The position numbers and the translations under genes were made by a program. Of a stretch of DNA of 64,000 bases, positions 27,819-36,910 are shown piece after piece. Below the pieces are notes generated by a model, which searched no databases, was not told the DNA's origin, and worked only from the letters and a program-made list of their open reading frames with translations. Positions within the stretch are counted from its first letter, which is position 1. Each line of letters begins with the position of its first letter. Source of the stretch: JBKBII01 sp046299415 (GTDB lineage Bacteria > Pseudomonadota > Gammaproteobacteria > Ectothiorhodospirales > Ectothiorhodospiraceae); NCBI GenBank assembly GCA_046299415.1, contig JBKBII010000001.1, forward strand, positions 124,001-188,000, written 5' to 3'.

Positions 27819-28973
27819 ATGCACGGACAACATTACACGGGCTTGATCGAACGTTACCGCGATCGTCTGCCGGTTTCTGACGAGACTCGGATCATCTCCC
27901 TGGGCGAGGGCGCCACACCACTGATTCGACTTCAGAATATTCCGCAGCGTCACGGCCTCGATATTGAGCTGTATGTCAAGTTTGAGGGCCTCAACCCTAC
28001 GGGTTCGTTTAAAGATCGCGGCATGACGATGGCTGTGACGAAGGCCGTGGAAGCGGGATCGAAGGCCATCATCTGCGCCTCAACCGGAAATACTTCGGCT
28101 GCTGCCGCTGCTTATGCGGCGCGCGCCGGCATCACCGCTTTCGTCGTTATCCCAGACGGCAAGATCGCAATGGGCAAGCTGGCACAGGCGATGATGCACG
28201 GTGCCGTCGTGATTCAGATCGAAGGCAACTTCGATGACGGCATGCGTTTGGTCAAGCAGGCGGCGGAGACCGCACCCGTGACACTTGTGAATTCCGTTAA
28301 TCCCTACCGCTTGCAGGGGCAGAAAACAGCGGCCTTTGAAATCGTCGAGGAATTGGGGCGACCGCCGGATTTCCACTACCTGCCGGTTGGCAATGCGGGC
28401 AACATCACTGCGCACTGGATTGGCTACTCCGAACTCGCGCTCGAATACGGATCTCCGAGCGACGAGCCGATCACACAGGCTTGCGCGTTTTGCGAGGGTC
28501 ATTGCAAGTTTGCGCGCGGTGCTTCGGTGACGGCGCGACCCAGAATGGTGGGGTACCAAGCGGCGGGCTCAGCGCCGTTTATGCGTGGCGCGATGGTCGA
28601 TCAGCCTGAAACCGTCGCGACGGCCATTCGCATTGGTCATCCGCAGTCGTGGGAGCGCGCGTGGCACGTGCAGCGCGAGTCTCAAGGCTGGTTTGATGAA
28701 TGCAGCGACGACGATATCCTCGCCGCTCAGAAGTTGTTGGCCGAGGCGGAGGGGGTTTTCTGTGAGCCGGCTTCTGCGGCTTCGGTCGCCGGTGTGCTTC
28801 GGGATGCTCAGGCGGGCAAGATTCCGGCGGGTTCGAGGGTGGTCTGTACGCTGACGGGTCACGGCTTGAAGGATCCCGATGTGGCGATTGCCCAGGCGTC
28901 GCGCCCGACGATTAAGGTCCCGACCGACTTGAATGCCATTCAACGCGCGATCGCGGAGTTCGTTGACGCCTGA
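27819..28973 (+). CDS. thrC: Threonine synthase with a Cys-rich insertion
   Basis: ThrC converts O-phosphohomoserine to threonine using PLP. The 384-residue protein is the short form (GLIERYRDRLPV start). The PLP lysine is in NPTGSFKDRGM, followed by CASTGNTSAAAAAYAARAG and NAGNITAHWIGY. An unusual feature is a segment at about residues 215-237 containing Cys222-x2-Cys225-x2-His228-Cys229 just before the conserved RPRMVGYQAAGSAP. Most short ThrC proteins have a compact loop there. It follows hom by 107 bp on the same strand, matching the hom-thrC order of pseudomonads and many betaproteobacteria. Confidence 0.95.
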   Translation: MHGQHYTGLIERYRDRLPVSDETRIISLGEGATPLIRLQNIPQRHGLDIELYVKFEGLNPTGSFKDRGMTMAVTKAVEAGSKAIICASTGNTSAAAAAYAARAGITAFVVIPDGKIAMGKLAQAMMHGAVVIQIEGNFDDGMRLVKQAAETAPVTLVNSVNPYRLQGQKTAAFEIVEELGRPPDFHYLPVGNAGNITAHWIGYSELALEYGSPSDEPITQACAFCEGHCKFARGASVTARPRMVGYQAAGSAPFMRGAMVDQPETVATAIRIGHPQSWERAWHVQRESQGWFDECSDDDILAAQKLLAEAEGVFCEPASAASVAGVLRDAQAGKIPAGSRVVCTLTGHGLKDPDVAIAQASRPTIKVPTDLNAIQRAIAEFVDA

Positions 28974-29142
28974 ACACGGCGATAGCGGTTGTTCGCGCCG
29001 CTGTTCGGTCGTTAACGGATCACGCCATTTTCGGCCCCGAATCGAACCGAGAAACGATGTTCAATCTTCTTGCCGAGGCCCTCCAAGACCCATGAAGATC
29101 GAACTCTGGGTCTGTTCGATACTGGGTGCGTTGGTGGCCGAT

Positions 29143-29178
29143 TCGGGTGACTGCTGACTCGGGCGACTGCTGACTCGG
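29143..29178. repeat. Short tandem repeat, 16-bp unit
   Basis: TCGGGYGACTGCTGAC occurs at 29143-29158 and 29159-29174 with one mismatch, followed by a partial TCGG. It lies in the spacer between thrC and the DUF2237 gene. It looks like a small slippage duplication. Confidence 0.6.
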
Positions 29179-29225
29179 TGAAGCGCGTCTGGGTCATCCA
29201 TTTCTCGGCGTCAAGAGGCAGATCG

Positions 29226-29609
29226 TTAGATGGATTGTGCCGAGTGACGTTCAAGCACCCGAAGATCGATAAGATCAAGGGTGCGTTCGTGCGTCGCCGT
29301 CAGATAAACCGGTGGGGCGACGCCTGCGTGTTCCGCTTCAAGCCAACGTGCGGCGCAGAGGCACCAGCGGTCTCCAGGCTTGAGGCCGGGAAAACCGAAG
29401 GCCGGAATCGGGGTGGACAGATCATTGCCATGCGCGCGGGTGAACTCGAGGAATTCTTCCGTCATGACGGCGCAAACGCTGTGCACGCCAACGTCCTCCG
29501 GGCCAGCGACGCATCGGCCATCGCGATAAAAACCGGTCATAGGATCAGTTGAGCAGCTTTCGAGCTGCGTTCCAATGACGTTCAGAGCTTGAGCGGGGTG
29601 ATGTTCCAT
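29226..29609 (-). CDS. DUF2237 family protein
   Basis: This 127-residue protein matches the small DUF2237/COG3651 family along its whole length: NVIGTQLESCSTDPMTGFYRDG, then GPEDVGVHSVCAVMTEEFLEF, RGNDLSTP, GFPGLKPGDRWCLCAARW and PPVYLTATHERTL. Conserved cysteines in SCSTDP, VCAVM and WCLCA are present. The family's biochemical role is unknown. ATG 29609 gives the normal family length; the frame runs further upstream but is not homologous. The gene is convergent with thrC. Confidence 0.9.
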   Translation of the reverse strand: MEHHPAQALNVIGTQLESCSTDPMTGFYRDGRCVAGPEDVGVHSVCAVMTEEFLEFTRAHGNDLSTPIPAFGFPGLKPGDRWCLCAARWLEAEHAGVAPPVYLTATHERTLDLIDLRVLERHSAQSI

Positions 29610-30190
29610 GGTCGGGGCTCCGCGGCGAATTCGGGTTGGCTTGTGAAATTCGGTTCTCGTGGCTTCGTCAATGGTCACGGTGTGAACGGGATCTGTCGAG
29701 CGCTCCGCGCAATGAGGCTCTCGAGCAGGCGTCTCGACAGGGCGGGTTGGCGCGGGGCGCCGACGATTTGTCCGCTGCTCGGAAGACCAATTTAGGTCGC
29801 TCAGGGGCGTTACGTAAACGGTTCGAAAGATGTTTTGTGGTACAAAGAGGACGCTATGGGACGGGGTGTTATCGGGTGACCTCGTTCGATCCGAGGCCAC
29901 TCGGCGCCGACGCAAGACGTTGGGTCGCGTTCCGTTCTAGACTACGAGAGAAGAAAAGGGTTGCAGCTCAGGGTTGCTCGAACGTTCTGCCGGTCGCGCG
30001 GTCGCGCCGCGGGCGTACAACTGAGTCAAGCGCCGGATNNNNNNNNNNNNNNNNNNNNNNNNNNNNNNNNNNNNNNNNNNNNNNNNNNNNNNNNNNNNNN
30101 NNNNNNNNNNNNNNNNNNNNNNNNNNNNNNNNNNNNNNAGTTAGGTCCATAACCGACACGGGATCGTGCGGTGCCGCTCGAGGGGATGGC
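29610..30190. other. Intergenic region with assembly gap
   Basis: This interval runs from the DUF2237 start to the RND adaptor and includes the 100-N block. A frame that runs through the Ns is an artefact. Upstream and downstream flanks carry no recognised gene, so promoter or regulator sequence for the RND operon may be partly lost in the gap. Confidence 0.5.
30039..30138. other. Assembly gap (100 N)
   Basis: Exactly 100 Ns, a conventional placeholder for a scaffold gap of unknown size. Any gene between DUF2237 and the RND adaptor, for example a regulator, could be missing. Confidence 0.98.
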
Positions 30191-31372
30191 ATGAAGGGGA
30201 GTTTTCGAATTCACGGGTCCGGCTGGATTTTGGCCACTGTCTTGCTGACCACCGGCGCAATCGGCGCGCACGCTTACGCTCAGAATGCCTGGGGAGCGAG
30301 CGACGTCGTCGAGGTTCGTGGCGGGCAGCCTTCGATGCAGGGCATCGGGGGAACGGTCGTGCCATTCCGAGAAGTCACTTTGACGGCACAGATCGGGGGT
30401 CGCATCGTTGAGTTGGCGGGCCGCGAGGGTCAGAAGTTCGATGCCGGTCAGATCCTCGTGCGGATTTCTGAGGATCGCCTGCAGGCCCAGCGTCAATCGG
30501 CGTTGGCTGACCTCCGAGCGGCTGAGAGCAGTTGGCGGGACGCGCAAGTCCAGCTCAATCGTGAGATCGTTTCGCCCCAATCTCGCAACATTGGCAACGC
30601 GCCCGGTCTTGGTATTCCGTCGATGTTCGACCAGTTGGTGACGCGTCCTCTGGGTCAGTTCGCGGGACTTGGGGATCCGTCGGTCGATCGCCAGAGCGAT
30701 CTCTTTTCGCGGTCCGTTGGGATTGAACAAGCGCAGGCGCGTTGGCTGCAGGCGCGCTCCCGGCTCGAGGAGATCGACGCCGCTCTCGCCGATACACGTT
30801 CCGTAGCGCCTTTCGACGGTGTCATTATTCGGCGTCATGTCGAGGAGGGCGACACGGTTCAGCCGGGTATGCCTTTGGTGACTTTCGGTCATGTTGATTT
30901 TTTGCGTATCGATGTCGACATTCCCGTCCGCTTAGTCGGCAACTTGCGAGTGGGGGACGTTCTACCAGCTCGTCTCGACGCCGTTGATGGCTTGACTGAT
31001 GTTCGGGTTGCGCAGATTTTTCCGATTGCGGATCCTCAGCGAAACACGGTAACGGTCAAATTCGACTTGCCGCGAGGCACGCCGGGTGGGCCCGGGATGT
31101 ACGCCGAGGTGTTTGTTCCAGGCGTAAGGGGAGTGGCGTCCGAGGCGGTCAGCATTCCCCGAACGGCGATTATTCCCGGTGGAGCACTGCCGCGAGTGGC
31201 CGTCGTTTTGGACGACGGTACGGTGCAGATTCGTATGGTGAGGCTGGGTGTTGATCGCGGCGACGCGATTGAGGTTCGTAGTGGATTGGCGACTGGTGAG
31301 CGCGTTTTGCGTCAACCATCGGCCAATGTGCGATCCGGCGATCGTATCAGTAGGTCAAATGGCCAGCGCTGA
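30191..31372 (+). CDS. RND efflux periplasmic adaptor (membrane-fusion protein)
   Basis: This 393-residue HlyD/AcrA-type adaptor has a signal peptide (ILATVLLTTGAIGAHAYA). A barrel/lipoyl half (VVPFREVTLTAQIGGRIVELAGREGQKFDAGQ, with hallmark V.G..V..GQ..) is followed by a helical hairpin with regular AQ-rich heptads at about 100-200. The lipoyl second half (VAPFDGVIIRRHVEEGDTVQPG) and a C-terminal membrane-proximal domain (VSIPRTAIIPGGALPRVAVVLDDG) complete it. It bridges the pump to an outer-membrane TolC channel, which is not in this window. ATG 30191 lies 52 bp after the assembly gap. It presumably forms an operon with the pump gene, though 387 bp separate them. Confidence 0.9.
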   Translation: MKGSFRIHGSGWILATVLLTTGAIGAHAYAQNAWGASDVVEVRGGQPSMQGIGGTVVPFREVTLTAQIGGRIVELAGREGQKFDAGQILVRISEDRLQAQRQSALADLRAAESSWRDAQVQLNREIVSPQSRNIGNAPGLGIPSMFDQLVTRPLGQFAGLGDPSVDRQSDLFSRSVGIEQAQARWLQARSRLEEIDAALADTRSVAPFDGVIIRRHVEEGDTVQPGMPLVTFGHVDFLRIDVDIPVRLVGNLRVGDVLPARLDAVDGLTDVRVAQIFPIADPQRNTVTVKFDLPRGTPGGPGMYAEVFVPGVRGVASEAVSIPRTAIIPGGALPRVAVVLDDGTVQIRMVRLGVDRGDAIEVRSGLATGERVLRQPSANVRSGDRISRSNGQR

Positions 31373-31759
31373 TGCAGCGGTCATTGGCAGGAACCGAGCG
31401 CCGACCGGCTTGGGTGTTCGTCGAGCGCTGTGATCATTCTGAAAAGCAATGCGATCATGCGTTTTTTAATACACTGACTAAGGGTCGTCTGAACCTTGGT
31501 TCGGCCACCTTGGCTTGTGCGGACTGAACAGGTCGCGCGCTCGCCAAAGACTATTCAACGGCATCGGCGGTTGCCGCGCGTGAAGCGCCGCAAACCGTTT
31601 TCTGGTGCGATTCAACTTGATGTTCGGCTCGATGTTTTCAGGGCGGGATCGTTCGCGCAAGCTCAGATCGTGCCTCCGGGTGCAGATTCGGTCAGGCTTC
31701 CCTCTGCGAAAAATCGTGCCTGATGAAATTCAGCGAGTCAGCCAACGGATCATCACGCT
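31373..31759 (+). other. Spacer between RND adaptor and pump
   Basis: In these 387 bp no gene is supported. Short frames such as 31496-31723 lack a ribosome site and family. A spacer of this size is unusual between an adaptor and its pump. Confidence 0.4.
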
Positions 31760-34700
31760 ATGGCAGATCAACATCACGCGGATTCTGGCGCGGACCACTC
31801 TTCATCCGGTAACAACTCGAAACACGAAGGGTTGGGTCTTGCCGGGAGCATGGCCAAGGCATTCATACATTCGCCCTTGTCACCTTTGCTCCTTATCGCA
31901 AGTATCGCGATCGGCATTCTGGGCTTGATCGTCACGCCTCGTCAGGAAGACCCCCAGATCTCGGTGCCCATGATCGATATTTTCGTCGAGGCTCCGGGTC
32001 TACCGGCCGAGCAGATGGCCAATCTCGTCTCGCGTCCTCTCGAGCGATTGATGAGCGAGATTTCTGGAGTCGATAACGTCTACTCGGCGTCGCACCGCGG
32101 CCATGCGATGGTGACGGTCCAGTTTGACGTCGGCGAGAACATGGAATCGTCGGTGGTTAAGGTGCACGATCGCCTGATGGCAAATCGGGATCTGATGCCC
32201 CCGGGTGTGTCGGAGCCGCTGGTCAAGCCCAAGGGTGTCGACGACGTGCCGGTTGTGACGCTGACCTTTTGGTCACACACAGTCGATGACGCGCTGCTGC
32301 GGCAAATTGCACTCGAGGCGCAGCAACTACTCGGCGAAGTTCCGAATACGGCGCAAAGTTTCGTGGTTTCGGGGCGAGATGAGCAGTTACGCATCGAGAT
32401 TCGGCCCGAGCGTTTGGTTACGTATGGGGTCAGTTTTGATGATGTGGCTCGCGCGGTTCAGGCGAGCAACTCAGAAGCGGCTGTCGGACGTTTGGAGTTA
32501 GGCGGCCGCACAGTTCCAGTTCAGGCTGGAGCCTTCATTCGGGGCGTCGACGACGCGATGAATCTGCTCGTGGGCGTTCGCGGGGGCCAACCGATCTACC
32601 TGTCCGACGTGGCTGACGTCATCGATGGGCCGGGCGAAGTCGATCGGTTTGTGCGTTACTACACCGGAGTCGCGGGCTTGACGCCCGAAGCGGCTCCCGA
32701 CGGTGCCGCAGCGGTCACCTTGGCGATCGCGAAAAAACCTGGTTCGAACGGGGTGTCGGTCGCGAACGGAATCCTCGAACGACTCGAGCACTTACAGGGT
32801 CAGCTAATCCCGGAAGATGTCTCCGTCGCGGTCACTCGAAATTACGGAGAGAGCGCGAACGACAAGGTCAACGAACTGATCTTCAAGCTTTTCATCGCCA
32901 CCGGCGCCGTGACCTTGCTGGTGTGGCTGTTTCTCGGGATACGCGCCGCGGTCGTCGTGCTGATCGTCATTCCTGTGGTGTTACTTTTCACGGTCTTTTC
33001 TGCTTGGTTGCTCGACTACACGATCGACCGCGTGTCGCTGTTCGCGTTGATTTTCGCGATCGGGATCTTGGTTGACGATGCCATCGTAGTGGTCGAAAAC
33101 ATCTACCGACGTTGGTTGATGAAGGGCGAGGTCGATACCGAAACGACGGTGGATGCCGTTCGCGAGGTGGGTAATCCGACCATTCTTGCGACGTTTACTG
33201 TCATCGCGGCGCTTCTTCCGATGGGCTTTGTGTCCGGGATGATGGGCCCATACATGCAGCCGATTCCTGCTCTTGGCTCGGTCGCAATGCTGTTCTCGCT
33301 CGTCGCCGCTTTCGTTTTTACGCCTTGGCTGACGATGCGATTGAAGCCGACGTTCGACTATCTCGATCGAATGACCGAGAAGGAACACCGGCAGGCTGAA
33401 AATCTGGGGCATTTTTTCCGTCGGGCGATTCCTTCGCTGGCGAATGATCGGAAGCGGGGATTTACTTTCCTGGCAATCATCCTGGTGGCTTTTTTCGGCT
33501 TTTCAATGTTGTTCGTCACCAAGGATGTCCGTGTCAAGATGTTGCCGTTGGACAACAAGCCGGTCTTCAACGTGGTGATTAACTTCCCCGAGGGCACGGC
33601 GTTGACGGAGACGGCGACAGCGGCTCACGAAATGGCGTCTGTGGTTCGTACGTTCCCAGAAGTCACGGCGGTACAGGCCTACGTGGGCACTGCGTCACCT
33701 TTTGATTTCAATGGCTTGGTACGGCATTACTACCTGCGGCAGGAACCTTGGCAAGCGGATCTGCACGTTCAGGTTCTCGATAAGGGTGACCGTCGGCGCA
33801 CCAGTCATGAGATCGCGGTCGAAGCTCGCGACCGTTTGACCCCAATCGCAGAGTCATTCGGTGCACGTATCCAAGTGGTCGAAATGCCCCCGGGTCCGCC
33901 TGTTCTGCAATCCGTCGTGGCTGAGGTGTATGGCCCGGATGCGGCGACTCGCCGTCAGGTCGCACGCGATCTCGAGGCGATGTTCACAAACGCTGAACAT
34001 TTGGGCGATGTGGACACGATGATGCAGGCGCCTCATGACGTTTGGCACTTCGAGATCGATCGCGATAAGGCCCTGCGACGCGGCGTGACGGTCGAATCGA
34101 TCAATCAGACCTTGGCAGCTGCCTTGCAGGGCAAGGTGCTCGGAGATGTACGTGCGCGGAGCCGTGTTGAGCCACAGCGCATCGTGTTGCGTTTGCCGGA
34201 GCATCTACGTTCCGAACTCGATCAAGTGTTGCTGTTGCCGGTTTCGACGCCTGATGGCGGTAGCATGCTTTTGACCGAGCTGGGTCAATTCGAGATGCGA
34301 GCGGCTGAAGAACCCATTTTTCATAAGAACCTTCGTCCGGTCGAGTACGTGACTGGCGAGACCATCGGACGTTTGGCCGCGCCGGTTTACGGCATGCTCG
34401 AGGTTCAGTCTCAACTCGCTGACTATCGGGCACCGGATGGCTCCGAGGTGAGGGCCAGCTGGATTGGGCCTCCGCCCAACGATGGGCGCGTCGCTTTTGA
34501 GTGGGCGGGTGAATGGACCGTGACTTATGAGACCTTCCGCGACATGGGGATTGCGTTTGCGGTCGCATTGGTACTGATCTACATGCTTGTCGTTTGGGAG
34601 TTCGGCAATTTCATCCTGCCCGGAATCATCATGGCACCGATTCCGTTGACCTTGATCGGAATCATTCCGGGTCATTGGCTTTTGAATGCTGAGTTCACTG

Positions 34701-36109
34701 CGACGTCGATGATCGGGTTTATAGCCTTGGCTGGGATCATCGTGCGTAATTCGATATTGTTGGTCGACTTTGCTCGCCAAGAGGTCGGCCGCGGACGAGA
34801 CGTGCAGGAAGCCATGATCATGGCGTGCCAGGCGCGTACCCGGCCGATCCTGATCACTGCTCTGGCTCTCCTCGCAGGGTCCTCGGTCATCTTGTTTGAT
34901 CCGATCTTTCAGGGCATGGCGATTTCATTAATGTTCGGTACGGTCGTTGCGACGGCGCTGACTCTGCTCGTCATTCCATTGGGCTGCATCAGCGGGCGCC
35001 GTGCGTTTTGTCCTGCGACGCTCAATGCGAACGGAGAACGCGGTCCGCTGTGCGGAATTGCTCCGATCGGAGGCAAGGCTGAGCTGGTATTTCCGATGGC
35101 GCCTGTTGATACCGTGACGGTTGGATCAGGCGCGATCGGAGGCGGACACGTTCACGGTTCGACGCCTGCGGGTGTGAGCGGGGGCTATCGGTCGACGTCG
35201 AAGGAGCGCGTGACGCCCTCTTTGATACTCGCGATGCTCTGGCAGTATCTGGTGGCCCTGATCGTGAGCATCTCAATCGGCCTGAGAGACTTCGTTTTGG
35301 CCGTCGGGCGCATGCTGTTCCGCCGTGATCGCCGATCGTCGGGTCCGGATCGTGGGCCGAACGCTCCACCACGCGGTCCAGGAGGGAGCGCGCGAGGTGG
35401 TGGTAATGGAGGCGCGGGGCCCGGGAGCCGCGGCACAAACGCTGAGGCTGGCAGCGGTTCTCATGGTGGTGGGTCGAAGGCGACCCAGCGCGGGTCAAGT
35501 GATCCTGCGCAGGATTCGGTGGGCGTGAATCAGGGCGCTGCACCCAGGGTGGTGAGAACAGACCAGACCTTGCAGCCCTCAAACCCGTCGATGGTCGATC
35601 GACCGACACTTGAGTCGCGCGCGGGATCCGAGTCGCCATCGCCAAGCACGACTTCGGAACCTGCCGATACGGCTTCACTTATGACTGACGTTTCGGCTCA
35701 TTCGTTTTCCCCGAATAGGAGCGACACCAAGCCTCAGGCCTCCTCCAAGGGAGGCCAGTGCGTTGATCCGTCGGAAGTCGCAAACCTTTTGGGGCAGCGT
35801 GCTGATCGGGACAAGGTAGCCGGTACGTCGGAGTCGGCACCGGGAGTTGACACCGTCTCGACGCGCTCGTCTGAGCGATCGGATGAACGTGGTCTACGTG
35901 ATGGGGCCGAGGTCGCTGTCAACGAAGAGTCTGCGCAAAAGCAGACTCGCGTTGTGCCTGAGCCCGCTGATGCGAAAGCGGAAACTTCCTCAAAGCCCGC
36001 AATGAATCGACCGAGGCGCAAAAAGGCTTCGACAGCAAAGGCTCGATCAGATGGTGTTTCGAGCGGGAAAGCAGGAGCGCGTGGACGACGTGGAATTCGT
36101 TTGAAATAA
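31760..36109 (+). CDS. RND-family efflux pump with long disordered C-terminal tail
   Basis: Residues about 30-1085 are a complete RND permease. An N-terminal helix (PLSPLLLIASIAIGILGLI) precedes the porter domain (VSRPLERLMSEISGVDNVYS). The proton-relay helix has ILVDDAIVVVENIYRR, a second porter half follows, and the final helices (GFIALAGIIVRNSILLVDFARQ, MAISLMFGTVVATALTLLVIP) close the core. The chain then continues for about 370 residues. This part holds a Gly-rich part, one extra hydrophobic stretch (about 1155-1183), a long Ser/Pro/Asp-rich region and a Lys/Arg-rich end (RPRRKKAS...RGRRGIRLK). Typical RND pumps end near 1040. Substrate is not determinable. The tail is probably cytoplasmic or membrane-associated. 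Confidence 0.93.
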   Translation: MADQHHADSGADHSSSGNNSKHEGLGLAGSMAKAFIHSPLSPLLLIASIAIGILGLIVTPRQEDPQISVPMIDIFVEAPGLPAEQMANLVSRPLERLMSEISGVDNVYSASHRGHAMVTVQFDVGENMESSVVKVHDRLMANRDLMPPGVSEPLVKPKGVDDVPVVTLTFWSHTVDDALLRQIALEAQQLLGEVPNTAQSFVVSGRDEQLRIEIRPERLVTYGVSFDDVARAVQASNSEAAVGRLELGGRTVPVQAGAFIRGVDDAMNLLVGVRGGQPIYLSDVADVIDGPGEVDRFVRYYTGVAGLTPEAAPDGAAAVTLAIAKKPGSNGVSVANGILERLEHLQGQLIPEDVSVAVTRNYGESANDKVNELIFKLFIATGAVTLLVWLFLGIRAAVVVLIVIPVVLLFTVFSAWLLDYTIDRVSLFALIFAIGILVDDAIVVVENIYRRWLMKGEVDTETTVDAVREVGNPTILATFTVIAALLPMGFVSGMMGPYMQPIPALGSVAMLFSLVAAFVFTPWLTMRLKPTFDYLDRMTEKEHRQAENLGHFFRRAIPSLANDRKRGFTFLAIILVAFFGFSMLFVTKDVRVKMLPLDNKPVFNVVINFPEGTALTETATAAHEMASVVRTFPEVTAVQAYVGTASPFDFNGLVRHYYLRQEPWQADLHVQVLDKGDRRRTSHEIAVEARDRLTPIAESFGARIQVVEMPPGPPVLQSVVAEVYGPDAATRRQVARDLEAMFTNAEHLGDVDTMMQAPHDVWHFEIDRDKALRRGVTVESINQTLAAALQGKVLGDVRARSRVEPQRIVLRLPEHLRSELDQVLLLPVSTPDGGSMLLTELGQFEMRAAEEPIFHKNLRPVEYVTGETIGRLAAPVYGMLEVQSQLADYRAPDGSEVRASWIGPPPNDGRVAFEWAGEWTVTYETFRDMGIAFAVALVLIYMLVVWEFGNFILPGIIMAPIPLTLIGIIPGHWLLNAEFTATSMIGFIALAGIIVRNSILLVDFARQEVGRGRDVQEAMIMACQARTRPILITALALLAGSSVILFDPIFQGMAISLMFGTVVATALTLLVIPLGCISGRRAFCPATLNANGERGPLCGIAPIGGKAELVFPMAPVDTVTVGSGAIGGGHVHGSTPAGVSGGYRSTSKERVTPSLILAMLWQYLVALIVSISIGLRDFVLAVGRMLFRRDRRSSGPDRGPNAPPRGPGGSARGGGNGGAGPGSRGTNAEAGSGSHGGGSKATQRGSSDPAQDSVGVNQGAAPRVVRTDQTLQPSNPSMVDRPTLESRAGSESPSPSTTSEPADTASLMTDVSAHSFSPNRSDTKPQASSKGGQCVDPSEVANLLGQRADRDKVAGTSESAPGVDTVSTRSSERSDERGLRDGAEVAVNEESAQKQTRVVPEPADAKAETSSKPAMNRPRRKKASTAKARSDGVSSGKAGARGRRGIRLK

Positions 36110-36910
36110 CGCCGTGTGATGCTGAGGTGAAACGTCTTCTATTTAGAAGCTGGAACATAAGGACGTTGTGCTCCGGACCGCGTGATGAATGACGGCGATG
36201 AATCGTTTTGCGGACCCTGGCGTCCGCTCGGTCTTTGCAGCTTGAGAGGGTCAGTCGAGTCCGGGTGGCTTTCGGCCACGAAAGCGCCTTGTATTGGGTT
36301 GCGAACCTCATTTTTTGTGTGTTGAGCGTCCTTGTTTGCTTGAGTCGTCGACGTGCTGTGGCACAAATGCCCGCCGGTGTGCCGGCGGTAGTTTTGATCG
36401 CTAAGGGCAAAAGCCAGCCTGCACCCTACAGCGGTGGTTGGTCGTGCGATTGCTCGTGAGCTTCGGAACGTTTTGACGAGGCTCGTTAGGGTTGGTCGGG
36501 CGTGTAGGGATGCTGACTGCATGTCGGAAGGCGGTATTCGAATTCGTCGACGGTCTCCCAGCGTTAGTTTTTTTGGGTGCGCGTGATTAGGCTTGAGTCA
36601 GTGCGAGCTGAAGCATCAAGGGGTAGAACTCAAAAAGCTCTGCGTAAGGCGGATTCCGAGTGGGTCGTCAGGTGAACGAGGATCGTGAGTCAGTTGGAGC
36701 GATGTGCCAAGGATGGTCGGTCTGCATCGTTCCAGCCGAAATGTTACGGTCGAAGTGGTTGGGTTTCGAGAACGGATACACACCCTCGGGTCAGGGTGTG
36801 CGATTTCCGATGACAGTGATGACCCGGGTGACTCGCTGCGATCGCCGCTGCGATATTGAGCAAGTGGATGAGCAGTCAGAATCAAGACACTAAAAATGGA
36901 GAGAGGATTC
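36110..36910. other. Non-coding interval after RND pump
   Basis: About 800 bp without a supported gene. It contains the hairpin at 36371-36396. The distal part precedes the Met-rich gene and should include its promoter. Confidence 0.4.
36371..36396 (+). terminator. GC-rich hairpin followed by TAGTTTT
   Basis: CCGCCGG (36371-36377), loop TGTG and CCGGCGG (36382-36388) are followed by TAGTTTTG. This resembles an intrinsic terminator about 260 bp beyond the RND stop. The T-run is short. Confidence 0.55.

Noticed and set aside
29636..31372. Long frame including the 100 Ns as one protein
   Set aside because: The frame crosses unknown bases; the adaptor signal peptide starts at 30191.
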